Shown here: positions 51,284 through 58,882 of the stretch, piece by piece
Numbering within the stretch: the stretch's first letter is position 1
How the letters are laid out: each line of letters begins with the position of its first letter
Source of the DNA: Anaerolineales bacterium
GTDB taxonomy: Bacteria > Chloroflexota > Anaerolineae > 4572-78 > J111
Length of the DNA stretch: 64,000 nt
Assembly: GCA_015075405.1 (NCBI GenBank)
Contig: JABTUK010000003.1
Span: 682,001-746,000, forward strand
Reading direction: 5' to 3'
Made by a program: the position numbers and the translations under genes
Notes under the pieces: generated by a model
What the model saw: only the letters and a program-made list of their open reading frames with translations
Database searches by the model: none
What the model was told of the DNA's origin: nothing

Positions 51284-52090
51284 ATACCAACGCCGACCCG
51301 CCGGATAAGGATTCCCTGGAATTGTGGGTTTCACTGACCTGGCTGGCCAGCCATACCCAGCGCATTGAGTTTGGGCCGCTGGTGTCGCCGGTTTCCTTCC
51401 GCCAGCCGACGATGACAGCGCGAATAGCCAGCGCGGTGGATGATCTTTCGGGCGGGCGGCTGACCCTGGGTTTGGGGGCCGGCTGGCAAGAGCGCGAGCA
51501 TCATCACTACGGTTGGGATTTGCTGGAACTGGAACCGCGCTTTGCCCGCTTTGAGGAAGGGCTGCAAATCATTACCCACCTGCTGCAAAACGATACCCCC
51601 CTGGATTTTAGCGGCGCGTATTACCAGCTTCATGAAGCCGTTTTACTGCCCCGCCCCCAGCGACCCGGTGGCCCGCCGATCCTCATCGGCGGCAGCGGCC
51701 CCAAGCGAACCCTGCCGCTGGTGGCGAAATACGCCCAGGAATGGAACGCGGTCTTTATCCCCGCCGCCCGCATTGCCGAATTGAACCGGCAGTTAGACCA
51801 ACTGCTTGCGGAACATGGCCGCCGCCCGTCGGATGTGCGCCGTTCGCTCATGACCGAACTGGTCTTTGGCCGGGACGAGGCCGAAGTGCAGCGTAAACTG
51901 CAAGGCCGCGAAAAGGCAGCCTTGCAGGAACGGGGAATTATTGCCGGTATTCCCACCGAGGTGGTCGAGCAGTTGGGCCGGCTGTCTGAAGTCGGCGTGC
52001 AGCGGGTGATGCTGCAATGGCTCGATCAGGATGATCTGGATGGGCTGGAGGTGTTTGCCTCGGCGGTGCTGCGGCAGGTTAAAGCATGAA

Positions 52091-52122
52091 AAAAGCCCCG
52101 CACCTTTCGTTGCGGGGCTTTT
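52091..52122 (+). terminator. terminator between convergent genes
   Basis: 12 bp arms AAAAGCCCCGCA / TGCGGGGCTTTT, 8-base loop. It lies between the split LLM gene and a minus-strand lipoprotein gene and can serve both. Confidence 0.9.
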
Positions 52123-52134
52123 AAAGAAAAAGGC

Positions 52135-52692
52135 TTATTTCTGGCACAACACCACATTCGTCCCCTGATCGGTGTGGTACTCGTAAGTCTGGCCTTGAGC
52201 CTCCAGTACAATCAGGTAGCCGGGGGTGATGACCTGGGCATACATCATCCCCTCCTGAGGACAACCCAGGCTGGCGTCGGGCCACTCCATCGGCTGGATG
52301 GAAGTCACCGTGATTTGATCAGGGGGCAGACCGGTCTGCTGGATCAAGTCGGCAATAGCGGCGGCCAGGGCCGCTTCGCTGCCGGGAACGGGTTGGGTCA
52401 GCCCTTGTGCTGGGGCCGCGCCAGGTTCAGCCACCGGCGAGGTGGGCAAAACGGGCGAACCCGGCTCAACGATTTCCACCGGCAAAGCGGTTGCGGTCGG
52501 CGCGGCCTCTATTTCCACCGGCAAATCAGCCGGGGATGTTTCGGTGGGCTGATTTGTCGGTGCAGATTGTGCTTCTTCAGGAGTCATGGGTGGAATATCT
52601 CCCGGTGTCGCTATGTTACCACAGGCAGTCGCAATGCCGATCAACCCTACCAGCAGCGCCGTCTGGCCTATTTTGCGAACAGCATTAACCAT
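52135..52692 (-). CDS. lipoprotein with C-terminal conserved domain
   Basis: 185 residues. Start ATG 52692 has GGAGGT 6 bases upstream. Signal peptide VRKIGQTALLVGLIGIATAC ends in a lipobox (A-T-A-C). A Pro/Thr/Glu-rich linker (residues about 30-95) precedes a small domain of about 75 residues with ITVTSIQPMEWPDASLGCPQEG and the GYLIVLEAQGQTYEYHTDQG stretch. The domain recurs in lipoproteins of this kind and may be a protease-inhibitor-like or binding module; I can give no function. It is a minus-strand single gene flanked by a terminator and a 99 bp repeat. Confidence 0.85.
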   Translation of the reverse strand: MVNAVRKIGQTALLVGLIGIATACGNIATPGDIPPMTPEEAQSAPTNQPTETSPADLPVEIEAAPTATALPVEIVEPGSPVLPTSPVAEPGAAPAQGLTQPVPGSEAALAAAIADLIQQTGLPPDQITVTSIQPMEWPDASLGCPQEGMMYAQVITPGYLIVLEAQGQTYEYHTDQGTNVVLCQK

Positions 52693-52778
52693 AAAATTAC
52701 CTCCAACCAAAAATTTGGTCATCCTATCTACTTTTCAGACGACGGTTGGAGCGCCAAAGTTCCAAAAGGCTAACTTGG

Positions 52779-52877
52779 TAAACGTCTAAAATTTACTTCC
52801 CGTTTTGAGTTCCAATGAGTTCCCTTAGTCCCTTGGGAACTCGTAGGAACTTGGGGGAACTTATTTTTGGACAATCA
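52779..52877. repeat. 99 bp dispersed repeat, copy 2
   Basis: Same orientation and 95/99 bases identical to 34223-34321; it ends two bases before the DUF167 stop codon. Confidence 0.95.
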
Positions 52878-52878
52878 T

Positions 52879-53172
52879 TTAGCCCAGCAGGCGGTTTTCA
52901 ACTTCGGTTGGGGTTAAGCCAACCACCACCACCATTTTTTCAGCCGAAGCCAGGCCGGCGGCGATTTCTATTTTCTCCCGCTCGATTTCAAGCTTTTGGG
53001 CCAAAAAGTTGATCAGGGTGTCGTTGGCAATCCCGCCGACGCCGGTGGTAATCAGCTTGATTTTGAGCGCATCGCCGTGTTTGCCCACGACCTCATTTTT
53101 GACCGATTTGGGCACGATATGGACGGCAAATGCAGCACCCTCTTCAGCTTTGGTAATTTTGAACTCGCGCAT
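52879..53172 (-). CDS. DUF167 (YggU) family protein
   Basis: 97 residues, small alpha/beta protein. The family signature is the run VPKSVKNEVVGKHGDALKIKL then GGIANDTLINFLAQKLEI (residues about 20-65). Function unknown across bacteria; it is commonly found beside yggT and yggS, as here. It follows yggT by 21 bp and shares its operon. Its end is directly next to the 99 bp repeat. Confidence 0.92.
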   Translation of the reverse strand: MREFKITKAEEGAAFAVHIVPKSVKNEVVGKHGDALKIKLITTGVGGIANDTLINFLAQKLEIEREKIEIAAGLASAEKMVVVVGLTPTEVENRLLG

Positions 53173-53193
53173 AGCCTTGTCTCCTACAGTCTG

Positions 53194-53463
53194 TTAAATC
53201 AACATAGAAATGAGTATTTGTCTGAGAAAGTCCAAGAGCAGTAACGCTACCAATGGGCTGAGATCAATCATCCCGATTGTGGTGAAACGGCGCAGTGGCT
53301 CCAGAATGGGATCGGTCAGGGAGTACAGAAAGCGAATAGCCGGATTGTAGGGGTCAATCCGAACATTCGCCATCGGCAGCCAGGAGAGTAGCACCCTGAT
53401 TAAAATGGCCCACCACAAAACCTGGAAAACAATATTAATAACCGAAGCCAGGATTTCACCCAT
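53194..53463 (-). CDS. yggT: YggT family membrane protein
   Basis: 89 residues, two membrane helices (INIVFQVLWWAILIRVLLSWL near 8-30; LSPLVALLLLDFLRQILISML near 68-88) joined by the typical loop NPAIRFLYSLTDPILEPLRRF. ATG 53463 lies inside the proC end (8 bp overlap). The longer in-frame reading upstream is a shadow of proC. In Gram-positives the homologue YlmG sits with ylmD-F and affects septum and membrane organisation; a similar role is likely. Confidence 0.93.
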   Translation of the reverse strand: MGEILASVINIVFQVLWWAILIRVLLSWLPMANVRIDPYNPAIRFLYSLTDPILEPLRRFTTIGMIDLSPLVALLLLDFLRQILISMLI

Positions 53464-54283
53464 TGTTGTTGAGGCCTCCCAGGAAACGCGACTTTTGATA
53501 AGCAGCCCAAATGGCTTTCGATAAAACGGTGCGGAAGCCCCCTTTTTCGAGCTGGTATAACGCTTCAGCCGTAGTGCCGCCCGGCGATGTAACCATATTG
53601 CGCAGTTCAGCCGGGTGGCGCTGGCTGTCGCGGGCAAAGGCCACTGATCCCTCAATGGTTTGCAGCACAAGCTGTTCGGAGACGCGGCGGGAGAAGCCCA
53701 TATGCACCCCGGCGTCAATCATAGCCTCCATAAACATAAACACATAAGCTGGCCCGGTGCCGGAGAGCGCCGTGGCCATATCCATATAATCTTCGTTATC
53801 TACATAAAGCTCTTCGCCCAGGGCAGCCAGGATGGTTTGGGCCTGGTGACGCTGCGCCTCGTTCACCTCGTCGGTGGCCGTCCAGACCGACATCGCCTTG
53901 CCGACCAGGGCGGGGGTATTGGGCATGACCCGCACCACGCTAAAATGGTGCAATTTTTGACTGATCTTACCAATCGTGGCCCCGGCCAGAATTGACAGCA
54001 CCAACGCGCCCGGCTGAATATGTCCTCGTAGTTCAGCGCCCACTTCCCCCAGGGTTTGAGGCTTGATGGAGAGGATGATAATATCTTTACCTTGAACCGC
54101 TTCCAGATTACTGGCAGTGGTATGGACTCCGTAATGCGTAGCCAATTTTTCCAATTGGCCTGGATAAGGATCACTCACCGTGATAAAATCCGGACTAATA
54201 AGTTCTTGCTTGGTCAAACCGGCAATCATAGCGGTGCCCATAGTCCCACCGCCAATAAAGCACATTTGGGTGTTTTTTAACAT
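53456..54283 (-). CDS. proC: pyrroline-5-carboxylate reductase
   Basis: 275 residues, last step of proline synthesis with NAD(P)H. N-terminal dinucleotide fold MCFIGGGTMGTAMIAGL, IILSIKPQTLGEV near 73, VRVMPNTPALVGKAMSVW near 118 and the C-terminal ALSGTGPAYVFMFMEAMIDAGVHMG, MVTSPGGTTAEALYQLEKGG typical of ProC. It lies inside the ylm-like cluster, a common arrangement, coupled to yggT. A repeat array fills the whole gap to the preceding yggS. Confidence 0.95.
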   Translation of the reverse strand: MLKNTQMCFIGGGTMGTAMIAGLTKQELISPDFITVSDPYPGQLEKLATHYGVHTTASNLEAVQGKDIIILSIKPQTLGEVGAELRGHIQPGALVLSILAGATIGKISQKLHHFSVVRVMPNTPALVGKAMSVWTATDEVNEAQRHQAQTILAALGEELYVDNEDYMDMATALSGTGPAYVFMFMEAMIDAGVHMGFSRRVSEQLVLQTIEGSVAFARDSQRHPAELRNMVTSPGGTTAEALYQLEKGGFRTVLSKAIWAAYQKSRFLGGLNNNG

Positions 54284-54376
54284 GGTAGTAGGTAATAGGG
54301 AGTAAGGAGTAGGGAGTAGGGAGTAAGGGAAAAAAGTTCCCCTACTGCCTACTGCCTACTGCTTACTCCCTACTCT
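54284..54376. repeat. inverted pair of GGAGTAG arrays between yggS and proC
   Basis: Heptamers GTAGGGA/GGAGTAA, GGGAAAAAAGTTCCC centre, then CTACTGC and CTTACTCCC units. The array fills the 94 bp gap nearly end to end. Confidence 0.93.
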
Positions 54377-54377
54377 T

Positions 54378-55121
54378 TCAATTCCTTTCTCCAAATAAAA
54401 TGCGCCCCACTCTGATGAGGGTCGCGCCTTCTTCAATCGCTATTTCAAAATCATCGCTCATACCCATGGACAGATGAGTCCAATCCAGGTGAGGCAGTTC
54501 AGCCTGAAGCCTGGCCCGTAAGACCGCCAGGCTTTGAAAGGTGGGACGAGCCTCAGCCGGGTTATCAAACCAGGGGGCCATAGTCATCAGCCCGCGAATA
54601 ATCACTTTGTCGAGGCGGCTGATTTGAACCGCCGTATCCAGAAAAGTTTGCCACTGCCTTTTATCGCTGGACCACCGGGCCAGCTCAAACCCTGATTTGC
54701 TGGCTTCGCCCGACACATTGCATTGCAGCAAAACCTCAACCGGCGGACAGTTGTCCCGAGCCGCCAGCCGGTCGAGCCGTTGGGCCAGCTTGAGGCTGTC
54801 CAGCGAATGAATGAATGGGTAGATGCCCAGAGCCTCGTCTACCTGCCGGCTTTGCAAATGGCCGATGAGATGCCAGACAGGTGGTTCTCCTCCTGTCTGC
54901 TGCAACCATTCCGCCAGTCCGGCTGCTTTGGCTTTGCCTTCAGCCGCTCGATTTTCGCCAAAGTGGCGCAGCCCGGCCTGATACGCCTCGATTACAGTTT
55001 CCAGTGGGTGCGTTTTGGTCACTGCCACCAGTGTCACTTCGCTGGCTGAGCGTCCCGCCCGCGCTGCCGCAGCCCTGATACGCCGGTTTATAGCCTCAAG
55101 ATTGGCAGCAATGTTACTCAA
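54378..55121 (-). CDS. yggS: YggS family PLP-binding protein
   Basis: 247 residues, keeps pyridoxal 5'-phosphate levels in balance. The PLP lysine is in TLVAVTKTHPLETVIEAY near 35, with LRHFGENRAAEG near 57, HLIGHLQSRQVD near 87, IHSLDSLKLAQRLDRLA near 105 and the C-terminal LSMGMSDDFEIAIEEGATLIRVGRILFG. Start is TTG 55121, whose TTGA overlaps the stop of pgeF; the reading upstream of it is pgeF in another phase. Neighbours are pgeF and proC. Confidence 0.93.
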   Translation of the reverse strand: MSNIAANLEAINRRIRAAAARAGRSASEVTLVAVTKTHPLETVIEAYQAGLRHFGENRAAEGKAKAAGLAEWLQQTGGEPPVWHLIGHLQSRQVDEALGIYPFIHSLDSLKLAQRLDRLAARDNCPPVEVLLQCNVSGEASKSGFELARWSSDKRQWQTFLDTAVQISRLDKVIIRGLMTMAPWFDNPAEARPTFQSLAVLRARLQAELPHLDWTHLSMGMSDDFEIAIEEGATLIRVGRILFGERN

Positions 55122-55945
55122 ACAGCGTTTCCTTGTAGTCCAATAATCACGCCAAAGCGCCCGGTGCGCCCCTGCTCGGCCCGGTGAGAAAAAAATTGAT
55201 CGGTCCGGCAGGCGGTACACAACTCCGATTGAATAATTTGCTCAACGCCCGCTGCGGCCAACTGGCGGCGATTGGCCTCCCACATATTGAAATGGGCCCG
55301 ATCCGCCCGGCCATTGCCCCGGACAAACAGGCTGGCCGAGTGGGAAAAAGCGGTGGCGGCTGCGTCTATCACTTCCGGCCCCACTTCGTAACAGCACGGC
55401 CCGATGGCCGGCCCAATCACCGCGATAATATCCCCGGCCCGACAGTCGAATTCTTGGATCATCGCCCTGACTGTGGCCCCGGCGGCGTTTTGCATCGTGC
55501 CGCGCCAACCGGCGTGGGTTAAGCCGACTGCGCCTCGGGCCGGGTCAAAAAAAATGAGCGGAGTACAATCGCCAAAACGCATGGACAGGTAAATACCCGG
55601 CGTGGCTGTAATCAGCCCATCCGCCTGACCCATCACTCGCCGCCGGTTGGCGGAATCAACGGTTAAAACGTCGGCGCTGTGGATCAGGTGACAGGAAACA
55701 GTCTGGTCGGGCGAAATATCGAGCGCCCCGCACACCTGCTCATAATTTTTATTTACCGTCTCCGGGTCATCGCCAACCGATAACCCCAAATTAAGCGAGG
55801 CAAAGGGCGACTGACTGTATCCGCCCTGGCGCGTAAAAATGGCATGACGTAAATTGGGGTAAGCCTCAAAGGCGACGATACGATACAACAGCAGGTTTTG
55901 AACCCTAACCGGATTGACGCCCTGAGCAACTGCCGGCAGCCTCAT
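55118..55945 (-). CDS. pgeF: PgeF/YfiH laccase-domain purine nucleoside phosphorylase
   Basis: 275 residues. Metal-binding CuRO-like laccase-fold motifs are HLIHSADVLTVDS near 90, MRFGDCTPLIFFDP near 120 with the Cys, GLTHAGWRGTMQNAAG near 142, the catalytic C-C-Y stretch IGPAIGPCCYEVG near 180, and the C-terminal CRTDQFFSHRAEQGRTGRF. Known relatives process purine nucleosides and repair cell-wall precursors. The ATG lies 7 bases after the -10, so the mRNA is probably leaderless. It leads the operon pgeF-yggS-proC-yggT-DUF167. Confidence 0.93.
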   Translation of the reverse strand: MRLPAVAQGVNPVRVQNLLLYRIVAFEAYPNLRHAIFTRQGGYSQSPFASLNLGLSVGDDPETVNKNYEQVCGALDISPDQTVSCHLIHSADVLTVDSANRRRVMGQADGLITATPGIYLSMRFGDCTPLIFFDPARGAVGLTHAGWRGTMQNAAGATVRAMIQEFDCRAGDIIAVIGPAIGPCCYEVGPEVIDAAATAFSHSASLFVRGNGRADRAHFNMWEANRRQLAAAGVEQIIQSELCTACRTDQFFSHRAEQGRTGRFGVIIGLQGNAV

Positions 55946-55951
55946 AAAATG

Positions 55952-55980
55952 AGTGTATCACATTCACCGAGTAACGTCAA
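55952..55980 (-). promoter_or_regulatory. promoter of pgeF (leaderless)
   Basis: On the minus strand TTGACG, 17 bp spacer, TACACT with an extended TGA. The start would fall on the ATG itself. The remaining 55981-56163 gap shows no gene. Confidence 0.78.
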
Positions 55981-56163
55981 TTGATTTCAAGTCCCGCGAG
56001 CATTTTAGTTTGGGGGCGAGTTATAAACGGAGGGGCATAAAGTATCAAATTGATGGCTCATCATCACCGCCCGCACTGGGATAAGGCGCTCCGCGCCCTC
56101 TCGGCTCCAACGCATACCCAGACCACAAAAACGGGCCTTAGCCGGTCGGAATGACATGAAATT

Positions 56164-57417
56164 TTAAATAAAACGCTTTAAATGTTCGTTCCAGCCCTCA
56201 ATCACCCGTGTTTCGACCTCTGGGGCGTTGAAGCGCAAGCCAAAAATCTGACCCAGGACGCGGAAGGTTCTTTGCGCTTCGGCCACGTTTTGTCCGGCAT
56301 GGGCGGCAGCAATCAACTCGGCGGCCAGTTGGTCCAATTGCCGGAGCGCCGTTGGGGTGTCCAAATCATTATCCATTGCCTCGACAAACAGGGGTGGGGC
56401 CGGCGACATGGGGAAGACCGGGCCATCACCGCCGAGGGCGGTTACAGCGGCCTGCCACTGCTGTACGGTTGTTTCGGCCTGTTCCAATTCGGCCAGGCTA
56501 TAGCTCCACACATCGCGGTAATGATGCTGGGCCAGATAGAGGCGCAGGGCGTCGGCGGACCAGGTTTGGAGCAGGTCTCTGACCATGACCAGATTGCCCA
56601 AAGATTTGCTCATCTTTTCCCCCTGGTGATGCACCATAGCCGTGTGCAACCAAAAGCGCACAAAAGGGCGCCGGCCGGTTACGCCTTCGGCCTGGGCAAT
56701 TTCGCTCTCATGGTGCGGAAAAATGAGGTCAGCCCCGCCGCCGTGCAGGTCCAGGGTTGGCCCTAACAGGATGGTAGACATGGTAGAACATTCGATGTGC
56801 CAACCGGGCCGGCCCATGCCCCAGGGACTCTCCCAGGCCGGCTCGCCGGGGGCCTGGGCCTGCCACAGCACAAAGTCGAGCGGCTGGCGTTTGTGCGGGT
56901 CGTCGGGGCGATTGCCGTGCTGGTTGGCTACGGCCAGCATATCTTCGGCCGGAATGTGACTGAGCTGCCCATAATCAGGCCAGGCCGAGACATCAAAGTA
57001 AACATTGCCACCTGATTCATAAGCCGCTTCTTTGGCCAACAATTTTTGAACCGAGTCAATAATTTCGGGCATCACGTCCGTCGCGCGGGGGTAATGGTCG
57101 GGCGGGCGCACATTGAGGGCTTGCATGTCCCGGATAAAATGAGCCGTCCACTGGTTGCCGAGTGTTTGCCAGTCTTCGCCCACTTCTTTGGCTTTGCGCA
57201 GAATATCGTCGTCAATATCGGTGACGTTTTGGACGTATCGTACCTGGCGGCCCTGATATTCCAGATAGCGAATCAGGATATCAAAGGCGGTGTAGGTGAA
57301 AGCGTGGCCCAGATGGGTGGTGTCATAAGGCGTGATACCGCAGACATAAATTGTCACCGGCTCCTGGCCCGGCGCAAAAGGTTCAAGGGTCTGGCTAAGC
57401 GCGTTGTAAAGTTTCAT
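56164..57417 (-). CDS. cysteinyl-tRNA synthetase / MshC-like ligase
   Basis: 417 residues, class I synthetase-type ligase that activates cysteine. YVCGITPYDTTHLGHAFTYTAFD (HIGH as HLGH, near 27-45), zinc ligands in GRPGWHIECSTM near 205 and HGGGADLIFPHHESEIAQAE near 228, and KMSKSLGN near 275. The start GITPYDTTHLGHA and KRQPLDFVLW resemble MshC, which joins cysteine to glucosaminyl-inositol in mycothiol synthesis, and the length fits MshC better than the 460 residues of CysRS. But the rest fits CysRS too. No other mycothiol gene is in view. Confidence 0.88.
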   Translation of the reverse strand: MKLYNALSQTLEPFAPGQEPVTIYVCGITPYDTTHLGHAFTYTAFDILIRYLEYQGRQVRYVQNVTDIDDDILRKAKEVGEDWQTLGNQWTAHFIRDMQALNVRPPDHYPRATDVMPEIIDSVQKLLAKEAAYESGGNVYFDVSAWPDYGQLSHIPAEDMLAVANQHGNRPDDPHKRQPLDFVLWQAQAPGEPAWESPWGMGRPGWHIECSTMSTILLGPTLDLHGGGADLIFPHHESEIAQAEGVTGRRPFVRFWLHTAMVHHQGEKMSKSLGNLVMVRDLLQTWSADALRLYLAQHHYRDVWSYSLAELEQAETTVQQWQAAVTALGGDGPVFPMSPAPPLFVEAMDNDLDTPTALRQLDQLAAELIAAAHAGQNVAEAQRTFRVLGQIFGLRFNAPEVETRVIEGWNEHLKRFI

Positions 57418-57480
57418 TTTTTCCTCTTAAGGTCAGTTGTTTTTATTGACCGATAGCATACCCACCCATGTTAAAGACGC

Positions 57481-57514
57481 AAAAAAGGTTCGACAACTAT
57501 AACATCGAACCTTT
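57481..57514 (-). terminator. terminator of the ABC operon (minus strand)
   Basis: 10 bp stem AAAGGTTCGA / TCGAACCTTT; on the minus strand it is followed by six T. It stops transcripts from the ABC genes ahead of the ligase gene. Confidence 0.78.
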
Positions 57515-57552
57515 GCAGACCCGTTGCGAAACTGAATTTCGCCACGCAATAG

Positions 57553-57578
57553 GGTGTCCAAACTCAAGTTTGGACACC
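57553..57578. repeat. palindromic repeat GGTGTCCAAACT
   Basis: Perfect 12 bp arms around CA. Similar in plan to 10629-10676 and 23535-23585. Confidence 0.8.
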
Positions 57579-57584
57579 AGCTAA

Positions 57585-57643
57585 GATGGTGGATGGAAGA
57601 TAGTTGACGGAAATCTATCTTCTATCTTCTATTTTCTATCCTC
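57585..57643. repeat. GGATGGAAGATAG / CTATCTT arrays
   Basis: GATGGTGGATGGAAGATAG, then CTATCTTCTATCTTCTATT, forming an imperfect inverted pair in the gap after the ABC ATPase gene. Confidence 0.85.
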
Positions 57644-57646
57644 TTT

Positions 57647-58705
57647 TTACGACTCAGGCATCACCCAGCAAGCATGCGGGGGAAAGGAGACAATTTGCGA
57701 CTGGCCGACTTCGGGCAGGGTGAGTTTGCGCTCATTCAAAGCATCCAGGGTCACGTTGGTATCGCCCAGGTTGACCTCCATCCGTACAATGGACCCCAGA
57801 AACGTGACCGCTTCCACCCGGCCGGTCAGTTGATTTTCCCCTTCCGCTTTGCCCAGATGCAACTCTTCGGGCCGCAGCATGACCCGCACCGGCATGCCTG
57901 CCGCCATTTCGATGGGCATGGCCGTGGTCAGGTGTTGGCCGTCGTGGGCCAGCAACCCTTTGGCCGGGTCCACCACAGTGCATTGAATCTGGTTGAGCGT
58001 GCCCACAAATGAGGCCACAAAGTGGGTTCGGGGGAAATTGTAAATCTCAAAGGGCGTGCCGACCTGCTCCATCTTGCCGGCGCTCATCACCACAATCCGG
58101 TCCGATAACGACAGGGCTTCTTCCTGGTCGTGGGTGACGTAGATAGTCGTAATACCCAATTCCTGCTGGATGCGCCGGATTTCGGAGCGTAGCTCGACTC
58201 GAATTTTGGCATCGAGAGCCGAGAGCGGCTCGTCCAGCAACAACACCTGCGGCTGGATGGCCAGGGCGCGGGCCAGAGCCACCCGCTGCTGCTGTCCGCC
58301 GGACATCTGGTAGGGGTAGCGGTCGCCGTATTTGGGTAAATGAATCAGGTCCAGCATCTCCTGGACGCGCTGCTTGATTTCCTCTGCCGGCTTTTTGGCA
58401 ATCTTCAGGCCAAAGCCAATGTTGCCGGCGACGGTCATATTGGGAAACAGGGCATAAGATTGAAAAACCATGCCCACATTACGCTGGTTGGGCGGGGTGT
58501 AAGTCACATCCTTGCCATTAATTTTTATGACGCCGGAGGTCGGCTTTTCAAAACCGGCAATCATCCGCAGCGTGGTTGTTTTGCCGCAGCCGCTCGGCCC
58601 CAGAAAGGAAATAAATTCACCTCCCTGGACATCTAAATTGAAGTTCTCGACGGCCACAAATTGGCCAAAACTCTTGCGTACATTTGTCAGTTCGAGAAAA
58701 GCCAT
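57647..58705 (-). CDS. ABC transporter ATPase (PotA/FbpC/PhnT-like)
   Basis: 352 residues. Walker A LGPSGCGKTTTLRMIAG near 33, Q-loop VFQSYALFPNMTV near 82, signature YQMSGGQQQRVALARAL near 133, Walker B LLLDEPLSALD near 155 and H-loop IYVTHDQEEALSLSDRI near 188, with a C-terminal TOBE-like domain (GMPVRVMLRPEELHLG). It drives uptake with the two permeases and the solute-binding protein encoded upstream. The subfamily covers spermidine, iron and 2-aminoethylphosphonate importers. Confidence 0.94.
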   Translation of the reverse strand: MAFLELTNVRKSFGQFVAVENFNLDVQGGEFISFLGPSGCGKTTTLRMIAGFEKPTSGVIKINGKDVTYTPPNQRNVGMVFQSYALFPNMTVAGNIGFGLKIAKKPAEEIKQRVQEMLDLIHLPKYGDRYPYQMSGGQQQRVALARALAIQPQVLLLDEPLSALDAKIRVELRSEIRRIQQELGITTIYVTHDQEEALSLSDRIVVMSAGKMEQVGTPFEIYNFPRTHFVASFVGTLNQIQCTVVDPAKGLLAHDGQHLTTAMPIEMAAGMPVRVMLRPEELHLGKAEGENQLTGRVEAVTFLGSIVRMEVNLGDTNVTLDALNERKLTLPEVGQSQIVSFPPHACWVMPES

Positions 58706-58718
58706 AAGTCTATTTCCG

Positions 58719-58782
58719 ATTTATGATTTACGATTTACGATTTACGATTAGTGACTCAAATCGCAAATCGTAAATCTAAAAT
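58719..58782. repeat. ATTTACG array with inverted partner
   Basis: GATTTACG heptamers, ATTAGTGACTC centre, then AAATCGTAAATCT units. Same heptamer as in the membrane-protein genes, here in a non-coding gap between the ATPase and permease genes. Confidence 0.92.
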
Positions 58783-58874
58783 CAGTAGATCCAATTTTTC
58801 ACCGTAGCTGGCGCATCCCTATGCGTCAGCGGGCGGCATAGGGATGCCACCCTACAGGAAATTTGGATCCACTG
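58783..58874. repeat. palindromic GATCC-ended element, copy 2
   Basis: CAGTAGATCCAATTTTTC and inverse GAAATTTGGATCCACTG, inner stem GGCGCATCCCTATGC / GCATAGGGATGCC. Copy 1 is at 18658. Confidence 0.85.
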
Positions 58875-58882
58875 AAAATTGA

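Larger units (their letters stand above)
50097..52089 (+). pseudogene. luciferase-like (LLM, F420-type) oxidoreductase gene split by an insertion sequence
   Basis: GTG 50097 follows GGAGGAGG by 5 bases and reads 38 codons of an LLM N-terminus (VEDLGFIGLYRSDH) up to 50210, then hits TAG in the element. After 51280 the sequence goes on in frame: TNADPPDKDSLELWVSLTWL, ASHTQRIEFGPLVSPVSFR, a Gly-rich loop GRLTLGLGAGWQEREH and the C-terminus. Removing the element and one ATT copy rebuilds a continuous frame (DH-Y-TNADPPDK). The family uses F420 or FMN to oxidise or reduce small molecules. As it stands the gene is broken; the C-terminal part (TTG 51322 on) might still be translated but lacks the first strand. 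Confidence 0.93.

Noticed and set aside
53464..53718. N-terminal extension of yggT
   Set aside because: It is proC read in another phase; YggT begins at MGEIL.
55981..56163. tRNA or small RNA in the gap after the ligase gene
   Set aside because: No cloverleaf could be drawn and no terminator was found.
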